A stretch of 64,000 nt of DNA from Volvox africanus (lineage: Eukaryota > Chlorophyta > Chlorophyceae > Chlamydomonadales > Volvocaceae): positions 759,501-823,500 of the forward strand of contig BSDZ01000014.1 of the NCBI GenBank assembly GCA_030268105.1, written 5' to 3'. Positions 1 to 13,953 of the stretch are shown piece after piece (within the stretch, counting starts at the first letter, position 1; each line of letters opens with the position of its first letter). Under the pieces are notes generated by a model. That model was not told the origin of the DNA. It ran no database searches and saw nothing but the letters and a program-made list of their open reading frames with translations. The translations under genes were made by a program, and so were the position numbers.

Positions 1-2290
1 CGGAGTTTGGTGGAATTTAGGTATTATGTGTATAATATAGTTCTGCCAATCTGATACATAATTCAAGAAGAACGCGGCCTTGTGCAGTCCTGGCTCCTTT
101 ACCAAGGGGGTGTCCAGGATTGAGCCATAGAACCCAACGCCAATCCAATGTCAGAAGGAACAATGAATTAGAAAATAATTCAGAGGCCGTTCATGAAGCG
201 TTTTAGGGAATCCATACAGCTGCGGTGTATGCCGCAGCAGAAACGCTTGAGTGCCCGCTTCCGTTAGACAAGGAAACTCATCGAGTCTTACAACAAGGAT
301 ACCTAGAGAGCTGTACATTTATATGAGCATCATGATGACTCAAAAACATTTCGCCCTATTTAATATGAACAATGGAAAAAACCTACGTTCTTTTCTTCAA
401 ATTTCACTTCAATCTCAAGGTTGTCTCCCAAATTTGATGATTCTTAGAAGTCACAATACGAAACTGCCTCCAGTATAAGTTTCATGGAGATGATACTTAG
501 TGTCTTTGTTAGTATTCAGCTTTGGGACACGATATTTCATACTGATATTTCACTCTTGACACTGCCTACCAGGTACATCTAGATACCTAAATACCACATC
601 GAGATACAGTCCAGAGGGTGGCCTGGATATCTAATTAGATATCCAGGCCACCCTCTGGACTGTACCTGGGTATTCTTCGAGTCACATCGAAATATCCAAA
701 CCGCCCATTTAATCAGATCTAGATACGAAAGAATGTTGTTTTGGTATTGGGGATGTATGGCGGCCACATGTAAAGAACCACATGCAAGTACTAAATTATA
801 CAGCTCTATGAGCTTTAAGATTACTAACAATTCAGAAGCATGGGGGCATGCTTTTTATCTGCGCACATGCGAGGACATTTTGTTGGCAACGGCAAAAATT
901 CCCTAGGGCTTTACCTGACTAGAATACCTTACTGTGGAGGGACGACGTGCAGATAGTGCAAACTGCTCTAGAAGAGACAGAGGAAAGACCACACCTAAAT
1001 GACATAACCTACGAATAGGAAAACATCTTGATAAAAGCACAAAGCCAGGAGAGGTCAGAAACTGCGAGAAATGTACATATTCTGACTCTTTTAGAATAAA
1101 AAATACTCAATTTGGCTCAGGGACAAGTACGTACGGACCCGGCACGATCTCATACACGGCAAGGGTCAGGCGGACGGGCTGTGGTGAGAGTGGCAGTGGC
1201 TGGCGATTGTGGATGCAGGGATGGCAGGGGGGGTAGGCAGTGAATGCCGGGGTGGGGTGGGGGTGACAGGGTTTGTGTTGGGTTTCATGTGTGCTATTTG
1301 TCAGCATTTATATTAAACGGTTAGGATATGCTATACAGGGCCTTCTGGCTTCTTTCTAGCTCCATCAAGATTTGGGGATGCGCGACAGATTCGTGCCTCC
1401 GAAACCGTACGGCAGGGTCGGTCGGTCAGTTAAGGGGGTCCTAGGAAAACATCTTATGAAATGTTCAGGAATAACTTTCCTACATTCCCCCTGCACAGAT
1501 AGAAAAGATATTGTGTATGGTTATTACTAAACCAGCTATCAACGGTGTCATTATGTAAGGTTATTAATAAGCCAGCTATTAAGCTATCAAACTATTCCTA
1601 CTACAAATCCTACTAAAATTACACAGTTTCAAGCAAATGTGTGGCTTCCTAGTTACTCCTAATTTTTGCCCTTACAATTCTTGTAATGTGTTATACTACC
1701 AACAACTTTTACCTGCGCATTATAATGTCTTACTCACAATAAATAGGTTTTGCTTTCTTCAGACTAGCAAGTTGCGTACTAAACAATGATTATTTATTAT
1801 TATAATCATAATGATTACCAAACTGTTTGCAATAGAGAAGTCGTGATAGTATATTCTCTTTTTGCGTAATTGTTAACAAATTAAATGCTTTAGAATGAAA
1901 ATGATTAAAGTGACTTAGTCTTTTGTTGTATCTGTTTGTTTACATCCGCCAAACTGTTTAGGCCCGATCGGATGATGTCCAGTTTCCTGATCATCTTGAA
2001 TATTAGGGTTAGATACCCCAGGATACTGCATCTTTCAGGTATTTGATTTGCTTTTCGTGTCTTTTTATAACAAATAGCCATTTACCACAGGATCTTTCCC
2101 ACAAATCCATACTACGTAATGACTTTAATCATTTCCATAATTTATGTTATTGGAGGGATGATATGTATTATATATCTAATAAGAATCGGAAGTCATAGGT
2201 GATAATGACGTTTGATGTAATGACATAATGTCAAATAACAACTTCTGACTTAATACTGTTAAATGCTTGCGTTATGGAAAGCCAACTTAC
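1..2290. other. no gene recognised; intergenic or large intron
   Basis: I found no exon with recognisable similarity in this stretch on either strand. The open frames are short and of low complexity. The dynein-2 gene beginning at 13953 runs leftward into this region with a proper splice donor at 2290, so part or all of it may be the next intron of that gene. The only distinct structure is the palindrome at 605-664. Confidence 0.5.
605..664. repeat. perfect 60-bp palindrome
   Basis: The 27 bases from 605 are the exact reverse complement of the 27 bases ending at 664, and the six bases between them (TAATTA) are themselves self-complementary. The whole 60 bp is therefore a perfect palindrome with no spacer. 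It could form a cruciform or be the remnant of a small inverted-repeat element. I see no coding link. Confidence 0.95.
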
Positions 2291-5200
2291 ACTTTGAGAA
2301 CTCTCCGTAAACGTGAACTCACGCGCCATCCCCCACATCCTCAGCTCTGACAATGCTTTACGGATAACCGCCTCGCCCTGTGCCTGTGCGTCAAGCGCCT
2401 TGATAGCATCGGAGTGTTTGACAACCTGCGTCAAATGTGGTTACACTATACGGAATGAATCGTGCTGATATACGTGATGCAGTTTGGTTAGAATCTCGAC
2501 ATGTACATACAAGACACTGACAGCGCTTGCATCGACTCCCAACAAGGTGCTGACTGATGGCCATATTGCACGAACCTCCATGGCACAGTGATGACATGGT
2601 CTGCACGCATGCCTACGCACATGTCGGTTTGTTGCTTGTGCCGTGGATTGCCTGATGCCATCTTCATGGATATGCAAACAGGGTAGGCTAAACATACCAA
2701 CAATACTCAGCTGTCTGTGCATTAAATCAGCCTAGAGGTAATAGCAAGTAAGGCCGTCTATGACCTTTGACAACAACCACAACATTTCGGTATGCATTAA
2801 CTCTCCATATGTGCGCACCTGGTCTGCCTTCTCCAAAAAATGTGTCAACGTGACCGTCTCCTTGCTGACCGCGGCAGGTCCTGTCGTCTTCATGCCCAGC
2901 ATACCGAACAGCTGATTCCAGTGAGCATCCTCCCAACCGGCGCCTCGCAGGCAGGATTTTAGATGAGGTAGGCACAGCGTATAATTGTCGATCTCGTTGA
3001 GAAGGATAATCGCTATGGGGTCCTCACCGCCCTTGCCAGCAGTAGCCTTGGTCCACTTTGCCAGGAAGTCTTCGATTTTCCACACCTATTACATCAACGG
3101 ATATAACTGTAACTGGACAAAAAATAAAGAAGGCGGCAGTAACAGATGATCTCCAGTACACGCTGACAGCTTTCGGTCCGCCTGATCAGATTCCTTAGGT
3201 AGAACGTAATTCCTGTTGTAAGCCTACAGCTTATTGTGCAATCCACTTTCCCCATGCAAACCAAAATGGGACGCTACAGTGCTTTTTACAGAATACAAAC
3301 GGTAGAACTCTGTAGTAGGACTTATGACTGCAGGGGATGCACTAAAGTCGTACTCAGGCGAGCTCAGCACGGTTACTACACCATAACGAAAGGTACGCGT
3401 ACGTGTACAATCCTTGGTCCCTTCCTTCCCCCCTCAAGAACCATTTCGGCCCTCTCTAATAAACAGTTAAAAATATATTGCAGCGCCAAAAACATAGGTC
3501 AGATCCATGGGATGCATTGGCCAGATCCTGGCAGTGGGTAGTGCAGTGCTGTATGGGCATTCCGGCATGAATTCACACATGAAGTTGCTGCATTATATGT
3601 ACGCTTGCAAGTTAAAAATATTGCTCATCTGTAACAAGGTGCAATAGCGCGTGATGCCGGGGTGCAACTTCCCCCGTTACGATCCTCCGCCCTACAGTTA
3701 ATGTCCTCAGGCGCCCCTGGCACCCCGTAGAACAGCTTGCGCCATGAACCCGACGGCTGGTCGTAGCTCAGCCGGGCATCCACTTAGTCGAAAAAAACTA
3801 GTCAATAATGCGTAACGCAATAGTTTTCTCCTTCTTTGAACTTTTGAGGTTCATAAAATGTTGTAGATTGGAACTTAAACAATCCTCATAATTGACGACA
3901 TTCGAACACCTTACCGACTATCTGAGATCTAATGAGACTCTGTCCTGCGGCTTGTATGCGTGCTTTAGATGTACGCCTGACTAAATCCAGCGAACTCCAA
4001 CCAAACACCAGCTTTTTTGGTTAAAACTGCTTCAACAATCTATCGTTTCCCAGTTGCTGCACAGCATTGCACCCGCACTCACCTGATCACGCATGGACAA
4101 CCAATCACGATTTGCCATCTCGTCCCGCTCGCGCAAAAAGTCTGCGTATCGATCCCAGTTTGCTTTCGTGTTCAGGACGTCTGCCTCCATATCGTCAAGT
4201 AAGTCAAAGGCAGGCACATCAATCTTGAACGCCTCAGCCTGCAATATGAAGAGGCAGCTTATTGGCGTTGCCATGCAAACATCAAGTCAACCGATCTTAT
4301 CTCATGGGCAACTCCCTGATTTCACGAAACTATATTTATAATACGCATACGGGAACCATCAATACAGTGTCAGGGTTGAGATAATACTCATCGTGTCGCG
4401 TCACCGAGTGCATTCTGGTAAAAGATGTGTCTTATGGCGCAAACTAGAAACCCCACCCCGGCATCTGGCTGACTAGTACTGCTCCACCACCCTTGTCTGT
4501 AGAATCCTGAACAGAACCCCTAACTGCCCACCTAGATATCTGTATATGAACCTAGAGACGGTGGAAGCGCATATATAGGCAGGAACACTTCACTGGTGGA
4601 CACAACTGGCTATAAGGCGATTTCTATTCCGACACAGCTGCCTACAAGGGCGAAAATATCCTCTTCGCCAGTTCGACAGGCGATCAGTTGACATGTTACG
4701 TGGACATCATGAGGAGCACAGAAGGCGATATGTATCTGTCTGCCCGACCATAGCAACAGCGCTGTACAGGGTTTCCCACCCACCTCCCTGTGTAGTTTTG
4801 CGCTCTCTTCACGCAGCTCCTGGATAGCGTTGGTATACTCCTGGATCTTGGCTAGCACGACGGCCGGGTTGCCGCTTGGGCCGCTCTTGGGCTTCAGCTC
4901 CTGCCAGCGGCTATTCATACCGGCCACCTTGGCCTTAAACTCATCCAACTGGCGGCTTATCTGTTAAAAGGAGGTTACGGTTTTGCATGTCAATTCGGCA
5001 CCACCACCACATAAGAGCACCTGCAATGTCCCTTGAAATGCTAGATACATTCCCTCCTCCGCGTTCGTAAGGATGAAGCAATTATAATTGTTCGCGCACC
5101 TGTACTCCAAGCTGATTCTTTTGCTCCTCCAGGTGAGCATCAAACTGCTGTAACTGTGTGGTAAAAGCGTCCCAGCTATTATTAACATCGGCAAGGTCCA

Positions 5201-8200
5201 CCACCGCAAATGCTGCATCTCGCCCCCCCCCTGCCATCTGGCGCAGCAGCTTATTCTTCTCGTCGATGCGTCTGCGCGCCACCTGGACTTCAGCTAGCTT
5301 GGCGGTGAGTAACTTCGCCTCCTGGCCCGCAACACCAATATCCTCAACGGTATTAGCCTGGCGTTGGAAGAGCTCACGGCCGTTTTTCATGAAGTCCTCG
5401 ATCTGGTCTTTTTCGGTCACCGTCTGATAGGAGGCATATTGAAATAAGGGCGAAAACCACAGGCTTTCACGGTATGCAGGAAGCAAACGAGTTTGCATTG
5501 TAGCACTTAGCCGTGAAAATGCCATCCCACGGTACGGCAATCCCTTCATATCCAGCCATGAACCTACCTTGCGGCGTAGACTGGACACAAGCGCTTCCTG
5601 AAGCCTTTTCATATGCTCGTCAATGCTGCTCTTGACCGGCGCAAGCGATACCTTGTAGCACTCAATACGGACCTGAGAAAAAAGTGTATCGACGTGACAG
5701 GCATGATCCATCGGAAGGCGAAGAACAAGAACAAGTTGTAAATATCCGGCTTGGAACCGTCATCAATTTCAATTCCAGCCCCAATGAGGACTCCTGAGCT
5801 CTTTAAGCTCCGCCCTTGCAATTATGTTACCAAATGCATGCATGCATCTACCTCATTAGGAAGCTTCTCTGCATCCCTGCTGGCCGCCTTGAGCATTCGG
5901 AAGTTTAGCTCCCAGTCCGAGACCTCCACTAGGTTTGCGTCTGCAAACTCATCCAAATCAAGTGTACCAAGCACCATCCAGTCCTGTGTAATTACAAAAC
6001 GGGCACATACCGACAGCGGGTAGAAATGAATATCGGTTACATATGATAATTGCCGGCAGGAAATAATAGTGTTGGAAAGCCTCGGCTATATCCAACCTTC
6101 ATATATTATCAGGAGGGAAGTAGCCACTAACCTACTTTGCAGTTTGGCACATCCCCATACAGGGCAAGTTGTAACCAGTGGAGCCTTCAAGCGATATGAA
6201 TTCGCTGAAGTACCCTCTAAGGGAGAAGGCCCACCTGGTACTTCTTGAGCTCCTCTGCAAGTTGTGCGAAAAGAGCTTCTGCAGCGGCATAAACTCGCGC
6301 AATGCCAACCGGGTTTGCATCGACGATTGGGCGGAAGAAGCCAGGCCGCTCGGAGAGGTCACTCACTCCCTATAATAACGTCGAGGTAGTCATGCTAAGG
6401 TTAACATCAGTCCATGGAAGTATGATATCAGGAGGATTTCGCGGCGAACAACAGGACACGTGGCCAGAGTGTTGCGCGATGATAAACTCGTGTTAGATGA
6501 AATGACACTGAGGCTGCTTCCTCGCCCATGGGGACTCGAAATCCTACAGGATACATTATTGTCACCGTGAGATAACGCCTAGACACCTGCCTTCATGCGC
6601 AATGGCAAGCCTAAGAAAGTGTTGAGAAGGTCCTTCACGTGGCGGATCCGCAGCTCCTCCAGTGGTGGGTCATACTGCAGGCGATGCTGGCGGAACACCA
6701 TCTTGACCTCGACCTCGGGTAGCGTCTTGTTGATCATCTCCAGCCCCGACAGGTATTGCACCTCCAGTGCCTTGTACAGCTGAAAGTCCCAATGCTGGCG
6801 CCAGACCTGAAACGATTTGGTGTTGCGACCGGCATCCCTAGATGGTGACGCATTCCGTTCCTTTATCTTGAATTTGCTTGGCGATCAGCTGGTAATGGTC
6901 ACAATTCAGAGTTAAGGCTATCATAACGAGTTGTACGTCACGCAAGATGGCACCTAGTCCGCAATGGCACCTCTCCGTACCTGTTGACAGTCCCGTGTAT
7001 AGCCTTCTAGTTCGAGACGACCAAAGATATCGCGCATTTCTTTGACGCCAGTAGCCCACTTGTCTTTGTACCGGACCAAATCTGTACCTGCTAATGTCAC
7101 AACCTGGCAGGGAAGGATGTTGCAATATCAAACCTATGAGATTAGGGATATTGCAGGGAATACAAAGCGGACGTGCACAGGTGTGCACAGGAGCATGGGC
7201 ACCTTAACATGATGAACGATGAAAGACTGCCGCAAAGGCGGGCTCAAACATGTCCAATTCCAGCTCAACGGAGTTGCGCACCTTTTCTGCCATTACCGCG
7301 TGCCACTTGCGAAGTGTGCGATTTTTCTCTGCAAGCCGGTCAGCGACCTCGTTGAGGCGGCGCACATAACCGTCCAATGCGGCGGCATTGCGCCACGTGA
7401 TTTCCTTACCCTGGCGCAGGCAGATTATAGACACGAGGTGCCATCATAAGGTTATAAGTACAGTCAAGGGGTCTTAGCGGAGCATAATCAGTAGGATTTT
7501 AGAATGCTAAAAGCATGAATGCATTCACGAACCATACCTGCCCATCCTTGGGGTTCATGAGAACCTTCTCAAACTCCAAAGCGTCCTTGAGCATCATAGG
7601 CTTCTGGCAAGGTACCATCTCTGTTGCAATGTTGTTATAAAAGTTGGCGCGCTGCTTCAGCACCATGCCATACCTACGGTGCAAGGCGAAAAATGCATCA
7701 GGTTATCCCAAATTGCTTTATATTACCCTTAAAACAGCAGACATTGTTGTGCCAGTCTATGCTTCATGGGTTAAAATCCGCACCGTTACACTACGCACCT
7801 GTAAAACTTGTTAGCAACCTCTACCTCGTTGAGGATGTCTTTCCGGACACCGAAGCCGAGGCTCTGCAGCTGACGTACCTCACGCAGCAACAAGACCAAC
7901 TGATCGTTGAAATGTGTTTTAACATGACTATTCTGGCTGTCAAACGTCATTAACCTGCCGTTCTTCCAAGTTGCCATATCACCCAGCTCCTCTGACATCC
8001 AGTCCTGTGAGCACAGAAGAAACACAACATTGCACCTAAACATCAAGGTCACACGCTTCCAGAACTGACTGTCTGCCAGACATTCCAGGAAACGAAAGGT
8101 GGCCAAGCAACCATTTTGCAACATTCATTATCCAATGACTATGCGCGGTCTTCTGGGGTGTATACAGGTATGTCCGGGATGCCAGCTTCGAGAGCATGTT

Positions 8201-11200
8201 CCAGATAGACCTTAGCTGTAGGCAGGTCCAAAAGAAATACCAGCTATGCATAAAATTACAGCTGGCAGCCTAACTCGGAACTAGGGGCTCTTCCGTCACT
8301 ACCAGCTGTTGCCTGAGGCAAATGTTTCCCGTGCTTGAATTAAAAGCTTTAAACAGAGCTTCAGTCCTGGCTTCGAGGTCAACCTCAGAGACAGAACTTA
8401 GCAAGCTCAACCATACTTCTCATGAACCCTGTTCATCCTCCATAAGCCTTGCCTGCCCTCGGTCCATACCTAACTCATGCATTGGTCTAAATGCCTCCCC
8501 TTCAAGGACGACTTCACTTGATCGCATTGCATACCAAGGGCTTTCAATGTTGCTTTTTGCAGTCTTTGTCACCTGATGTCATGCTGCAAAACAAGTATCA
8601 AAATAGACTTTAAGTTTAACTCTACACATCCTGTTATATAATTCGTTGACTACCTTCCCCACGGTGGGATTCTTAGTCAATATGCTTTCCAAAAAAGGAA
8701 ATCCAAAGAGAGGTCAGATTGGAACGACATGACGTCGTGGTGGATAACCATAGATGCAAACAGACTTCTTGGAGGCACCCCCAGGCACGTACGGAAGTTG
8801 CGCCAGGGTCCTAGGCAGTGGGGGTACTTATGTCACATCGGGATGCAACAAACCAGATAAGGTTTACCAAACTTAAACTTTTGGGGCGGGGTCCCGACGT
8901 AATGCGCCTCAGGAGCCCCTGCAGTAGGACTGCCCATGTCCGGGTGTGTGCGCGCATCTGTAACGAGCATAAAATCATTGCGCCCATTTTGAAGGCAATA
9001 AATATAACCTTATATATTGGTAGTGAGACAGAACAGTCAGATTCAGATCCTGAGATTCCAGGATCAATCCCAGAAGTCATAATCTGTAAAAGACAACCGG
9101 TCTGACGTGATTCAGGTTCGAAAGCAGGAGTACAGTTGATTCGCTAATAAGACTTGATGCTAAGACGCATGCGAACTCGGCACATATCATGACGTGGGAC
9201 AGAGTAATCTTCCCATGGCCGGGGTAGGCGATAGTGAGCATCAGCTGATAGAGTTAATGTGCCCGAGACATGCCTTTAAGAGGACGGAGAGTGTAGTCGT
9301 CGTGCATGTACAGCACACACCAGAACAATACAAGGTGCAGAAGCACCCTGTCAGCATCTCGAGAGGCCTTTGCGGCTCTCAATTACTACATATTCTATGT
9401 ATCATGGCATTTTCTGTAGCAATCAAATATCGTAAGAGCACATAAGTTTTCATGAGGTCAAGGTGATGTCAACGCTTTTCCAGCCGTACTTATTTTCAAA
9501 ACATGCCTCGCTTCCCTTTATTTCACTCTAGACCCAACGGTGCTTATTTAATCAACCGTTTCGCTTTGGGTTTGACAAGGATAAGTGCTAAACATCGTTT
9601 TAACATCCTCTATTCAACTATGAATTCCTGGTTTAAGTGAAATAAGCTTAAATATAATGTCACAGCCCGCAGTCAAATCTTCCCTATTTTCCTATTTTTA
9701 CTAACCTAGATAAACTGATATATTACAATAGCTTACATATATTTTTAATAAGTGTTGCTTAACTGCAAAGGTCTGAAACTCGACGTTTGCATGTAAAGGC
9801 CGGACATTTGCATGTAGGCAGCTACACTCAACTTTACCGGTCATTATTCCATAATTTGCTTCGCAATACCCCACTGCCAATCAAAGCACTTCATATTTCA
9901 TGCGTTCCCCACGCTGTTCATGCACCATTGAATATGCTTTGAATCTTGCGGTGGATGTACGATAATGCTTAAAGAGTGACATTTTTTATCATAGATTGCA
10001 TGCTTTCTATGTTGCCAAGGATTAGATCATATTGTGGAATAATCAATGGGTCAATGACTATTGCTCACCTCCCATGCAGCATATTGCTCTTTGCGAAAGG
10101 CCTCAACCTCCTTGGACAGCTCCGAAACAACGCCAAGAGTATTGCGCAGTGCCATGCCGCCACTGCCCTCGTCCCCTGAAGCCGTGCCGCGAAGCATCTG
10201 ACGCAACACTTCGTTGACCTGCACAGCGGATGGCAGCACGCGTTTCGCAGGCATAACACCATTATGGCAGACCCAAGGATGCTGTATGACCACAATCTAA
10301 GGTGGGCTGGATACGTACGGAAACGTATTACAGGATTGCACACCTTTCCTAGCTTATGTGAAACCTGTAAGCACCACATTATCCGCTCCACGATAGATGC
10401 AGTGACGCGGCCCACGCCCGCAACCCTAGACCCGCTATCGGCTGCATCGCGGTGAGCATCAAACTCTGCCTACAGAGGGCAATAGTAACGGAAGCACAAC
10501 GGTCAGCAGCGTCATGAAGTACTGCGCATGGCGGGACACATAAAGTTATCATCCGAAGTTGATCACGCTGCCACGAACACGATCCTTCTCGTGTGTTTAT
10601 GGCAATACATATATTTGACAATAATTCCAGAGGCACGACAACCAAAGCTGCAAAATCCATTCTGCGTCATTGCATGCACATTACAAAACAGCATCTAACC
10701 GCATACGGACTGTCAGGGAAGAGAGCATCGGCACTAGCATTAGGTAAAAAAATACTCGATAATTTTATTTGAAGGAGGCAACACCTCCGGATGTATTACA
10801 GCATGTCAATGCCTCAAAACCGCCAACCTTCATGGATGCTTTTAAAACACTGCATCAAAAGACTGCAGCTTCCACTGCCAAATAGTAGAACGGACCCGAT
10901 TTCATTAACGCAGTGTTGTCGATGTCAATCCGCGCGTAATGAGGGAAGTTGGCATTTTCCTGCCAAGACATCAGGCCCATGGGGTGATCCTTCTTATACG
11001 TTTAAGATTAGTTCATATTACCTGCACGGTCTCGAGATGCCTGTCAACCTGCTTTGCCAGGTGCTCCTTCTCGGTCTGCGACGATTGCATCACAAGGCAA
11101 GCAACATGAAAGCCTCGTTATAATCCGACGGCTTATAATAGTCATATTGCCCAGAATATGACTATGCTCTTGCATGTGAACCCTTTTGACTAAACTCATG

Positions 11201-13953
11201 AAGCATCCTGACATGCGCACTGATATCCGCGCACATGCGCACTTATCTGAACGATAGGACATCTCACCTGCAGCGCTGCGGCAATGGTACGACGGCCCAT
11301 TAGGGTACTGTAGCGCTTTATCTCAGCAAACACTTGCTGTGGTTGTATAAGCAAGGTACCAGTTGCAGACCTGTCTCCACCGCGGCTTGGGCCAGTGGCG
11401 CTCGTAAGGCTCGGTATGATAACGGAACCTGAACGCCAAAGAAAAGCGGTCGCTGATGAATTGGGACTAAGCCAAGCTTTATGAGCACATTTATGCATGC
11501 AAGAACGCGCATAAGGCTCCTTGCAGGACGTAAGTGGAGCCACATGTTTGCAGCTATTTCATCCTCGTGATCCTGATCCTGATGAATTGGGATTCATGCT
11601 GTCCCGTTCAGCCGGTTGCCCAAAGGGACTCTCCTTTCCACATTCCCCTCCCCAAATGCAAAAGAATTCAGCCTAACATACCGAAGAGCTCCTTTAGCTT
11701 CTGGCTGATGCGTTGCTCAATTGGGCTCATACGCTGCTCAAAATTTTCCACTGCCGCCTTCCAAACATGGCTTGTAAACTCGCTCACCTGAACCACATTC
11801 AGGAATGATGCAGGAATTAAAAGACAGCACATAAGGGTCAGACCACATGGAAAATCCTTTATAAGTGAAGCTAAGCGCATTAATGTAATGCAGATAAATG
11901 TCGCGGGCGAAAGCTTGCCAAGGATCGTCCTGGATACCTCTGCCGCTGATTAGCGGCACGACGGCACGTGAACCGAGCATGGTTATACCGATGCTGCAAG
12001 CAAAAGAGATAAGCGCAGTCAACCTCACCTGCAATGCCTCGAAACCCAGGAAAGGTGTGAAGACCTGTTGCACACCAAGAGCACCCGCCTCCTCGCGACC
12101 CAGCAATTTTGAAAGCTCATCCACCATTTCGCGCATATTGTATACCTTAACGGGTTAACCAAAATGATAGCGTCAACAGTGACACATTCGTCGGTCCACC
12201 ATGAAGAACGTATCCAGGACTCGCGCGTTAATGTCCGGATTCAGACCCAACCTTGCGGTCCTGACTCCTGTCACCACTTCTTAGATGTAAGGTTGTGCAC
12301 TATCAGACATCATCGAACTACAATTTGATGCAAATGATGTACCAACTGGAATCTACAGGAAACACAAATTTAAACACATTTTAATAGCAAGCCCAACGCC
12401 CACCCACCTCCTCAAGGCGCTCTCGGAATGCACGCACGTATGGATCCGCGAAGCCCATTCCTTCCCAGTCATGGCCGCCCGATTCCACACCCAGCCGCCA
12501 GTCTTCTACAATGCCGCTGACCTCTTGGCCCCAGCGCGTCATGAGGCCGCTGGCTCCAACTAGCACAGCACGGACCTCGCCAAATGGCCATTTCCAAAGC
12601 TCACTTCCGCCCTTGCTTTCATGTGTTGCCAACCTTGCAGCGCGGCGCTGCACATAAGCTGCCAATGCGGCGCCGACCACACGCATGAAGTTATCAGCAC
12701 GCTTCTGACCCATCGCCCAGCCGCCGATCGGCAACTTAACTGGCCACGCTGAACGGAGAGCCGTGACAGTTAGGTCAATGAGCTCTTTCGCAAACTCCCA
12801 GGTCACTTCCGGCGCCCTATCCGCATGCGAAGGATTACTGGACAGTAGCTCGTATGGTTGGCGCAACGGCTCCAGTGCTGCGGAAATCTGCAGAGAATTG
12901 CAACCCCAACGTTAGGCGAGTCTTGCTACGGGAACCAGCGCTCATCGTAAAGCGCCAACCGATGCACACGCCAGCTGAAGTGGTGCCCAGAGATTACCGC
13001 TTCATTGGAAATGTCACTATCATAGTGTAAACCTTTGGTGCTAACGAAATGTGTCTTACTTGCAATGCAGCATTCTTAATAGGGCCTGCATTCGGACTGT
13101 TGGTGAGTTCCGCCCAGAAGTTAATCTCGTCTAATGGTGTCACAATCTCCTCAATGGGTGCCTGGTTCGGGTCCAATACCTCCTGTGCGCTTGCCTAGAC
13201 CGGACAAAAACAAGGGAGGCGTGGGAGGTGAACTGTATCGTGAACTGGCGAATGGCCAACGTGGTGCGATGATGGGAAAGCATCGAAGCCCAGCATTATG
13301 AAACGCTTGCATATATCTACGTGCAAAGAGTCTATACTTACCGGCATACCCTTGCGAACGGCGGTTCCCAGACCAGCCTGCACTTGAGTCAGGAGCTCAC
13401 GTAACCGTTTGTCAACCACCATTGATTCTTCGGCTGATTGCGAGTGTATCAATGGACTGTATACGTCCTTGAGAGCATGGTATAAGCTACTTAGAGGCGA
13501 GTGAGCAACCGTTGCAATTGCTACGCCGGCAGGGACATCTTCCGCGCGTAAAGGCCCACCACGCAGTTTCGTAAGGATTACCTGCAAGGTATACTTATTC
13601 ACATCAGCAAGCAAAAAAGGACCTAAATTTTTAGAAAAAACTTAACCGAGAATTCACACCCATCGGGGAACTCGGCGAAGTTTGAAAGCTTGAGCTTGAG
13701 CTGACTTGTGCCAAGCCCTGACACACCAGCCTGCACACATGGAAGCCGACATGCAACTTGTTCAAGTCGTATAGCTTGCCTCTCATGACATCTATGAGAG
13801 CGGGAAAGCTAGGGGCAACTCATAATCGGATATACATGTGTTCATGGAAATTCCACGAACACCTCTTTCCACCTGCAGGGTAGCGTGAGATGAATCGAGA
13901 AAGGCCGCAATAGCCCCATTTTCATCTTGCCCCAGATAAGAGGCATACTCTTC
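2291..13953 (-). CDS. DYNC2H1: cytoplasmic dynein-2 heavy chain, N-terminal tail exons (partial gene)
   Basis: This is the heavy chain of the retrograde intraflagellar-transport motor. Exons in transcript order are 13873-13953, about 13660-13730, 13342-13581, 13060-13182, 12408-12887, 12029-12145, 11682-11787, 11268-11336, 11022-11075, 10069-10281, 7799-8004, 7538-7673, about 7245-7410, 6981-7087, 6587-6806, 6235-6369, 5852-5983, 5568-5672, 5100-5423, 4784-4960, 4083-4238, 2819-3085 and 2291-2425. Nearly all have GT donors and AG acceptors, and many are multiples of three. Their order follows the known DYNC2H1 tail, with matches such as SPLSSLYHALKDVYSPL, REVRQLQSLGF, TLPEVEVKMVFRQHRLQ and AQGEAVIRKALSEL. 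The start codon exon was not found. The window ends before the linker and AAA motor, which must lie to the left. At least one short exon between 11682 and 11336 is missing from my model, because the phases do not join. Confidence 0.88.
5100..5423 (-). CDS. DYNC2H1: DYNC2H1 tail exon with coiled-coil character
   Basis: This exon of 324 nt (108 codons) starts TVTEKDQIEDF and contains NTVEDIGVAGQEAKLL and LLRQMAGGGRDA. These correspond to the conserved dynein-2 stretches around SVEEIGDAN and LLRTVAGGG of the vertebrate protein. The residue pattern is charged and helix-forming. The donor is GTGCGC and the acceptor is CTATCAG. Confidence 0.85.
8005..10068 (-). other. 2-kb DYNC2H1 intron, possibly with decayed inserts
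   Basis: This is the longest intron of the dynein-2 gene in the window. The protein similarity runs directly from the exon at 10069-10281 into the exon at 7799-8004. Small open frames at 8322-8576 and 8150-8250 show no family I recognise and contain stops when read on the gene strand. They may be relics of inserted repeats. Confidence 0.45.
12408..12887 (-). CDS. DYNC2H1: largest DYNC2H1 tail exon
   Basis: This 480-nt exon encodes 160 residues in one frame. It is bounded by an acceptor ending TGCAG at 12888 and a donor GTGGGT at 12407. It covers the dynein-2 tail segment (DHC_N1 region) just before the conserved stretch that reads ...VFTPFLGFEALQ in the next exon. It is unusually long in a gene whose other exons average about 140 nt. 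Confidence 0.8.

Noticed and set aside
8036..8251. Possible extra dynein-2 exon (frame reading AKVYLEHALEAGIPDIPVYT)
   Set aside because: No splice sites fit, and the dynein similarity runs directly between the flanking exons.
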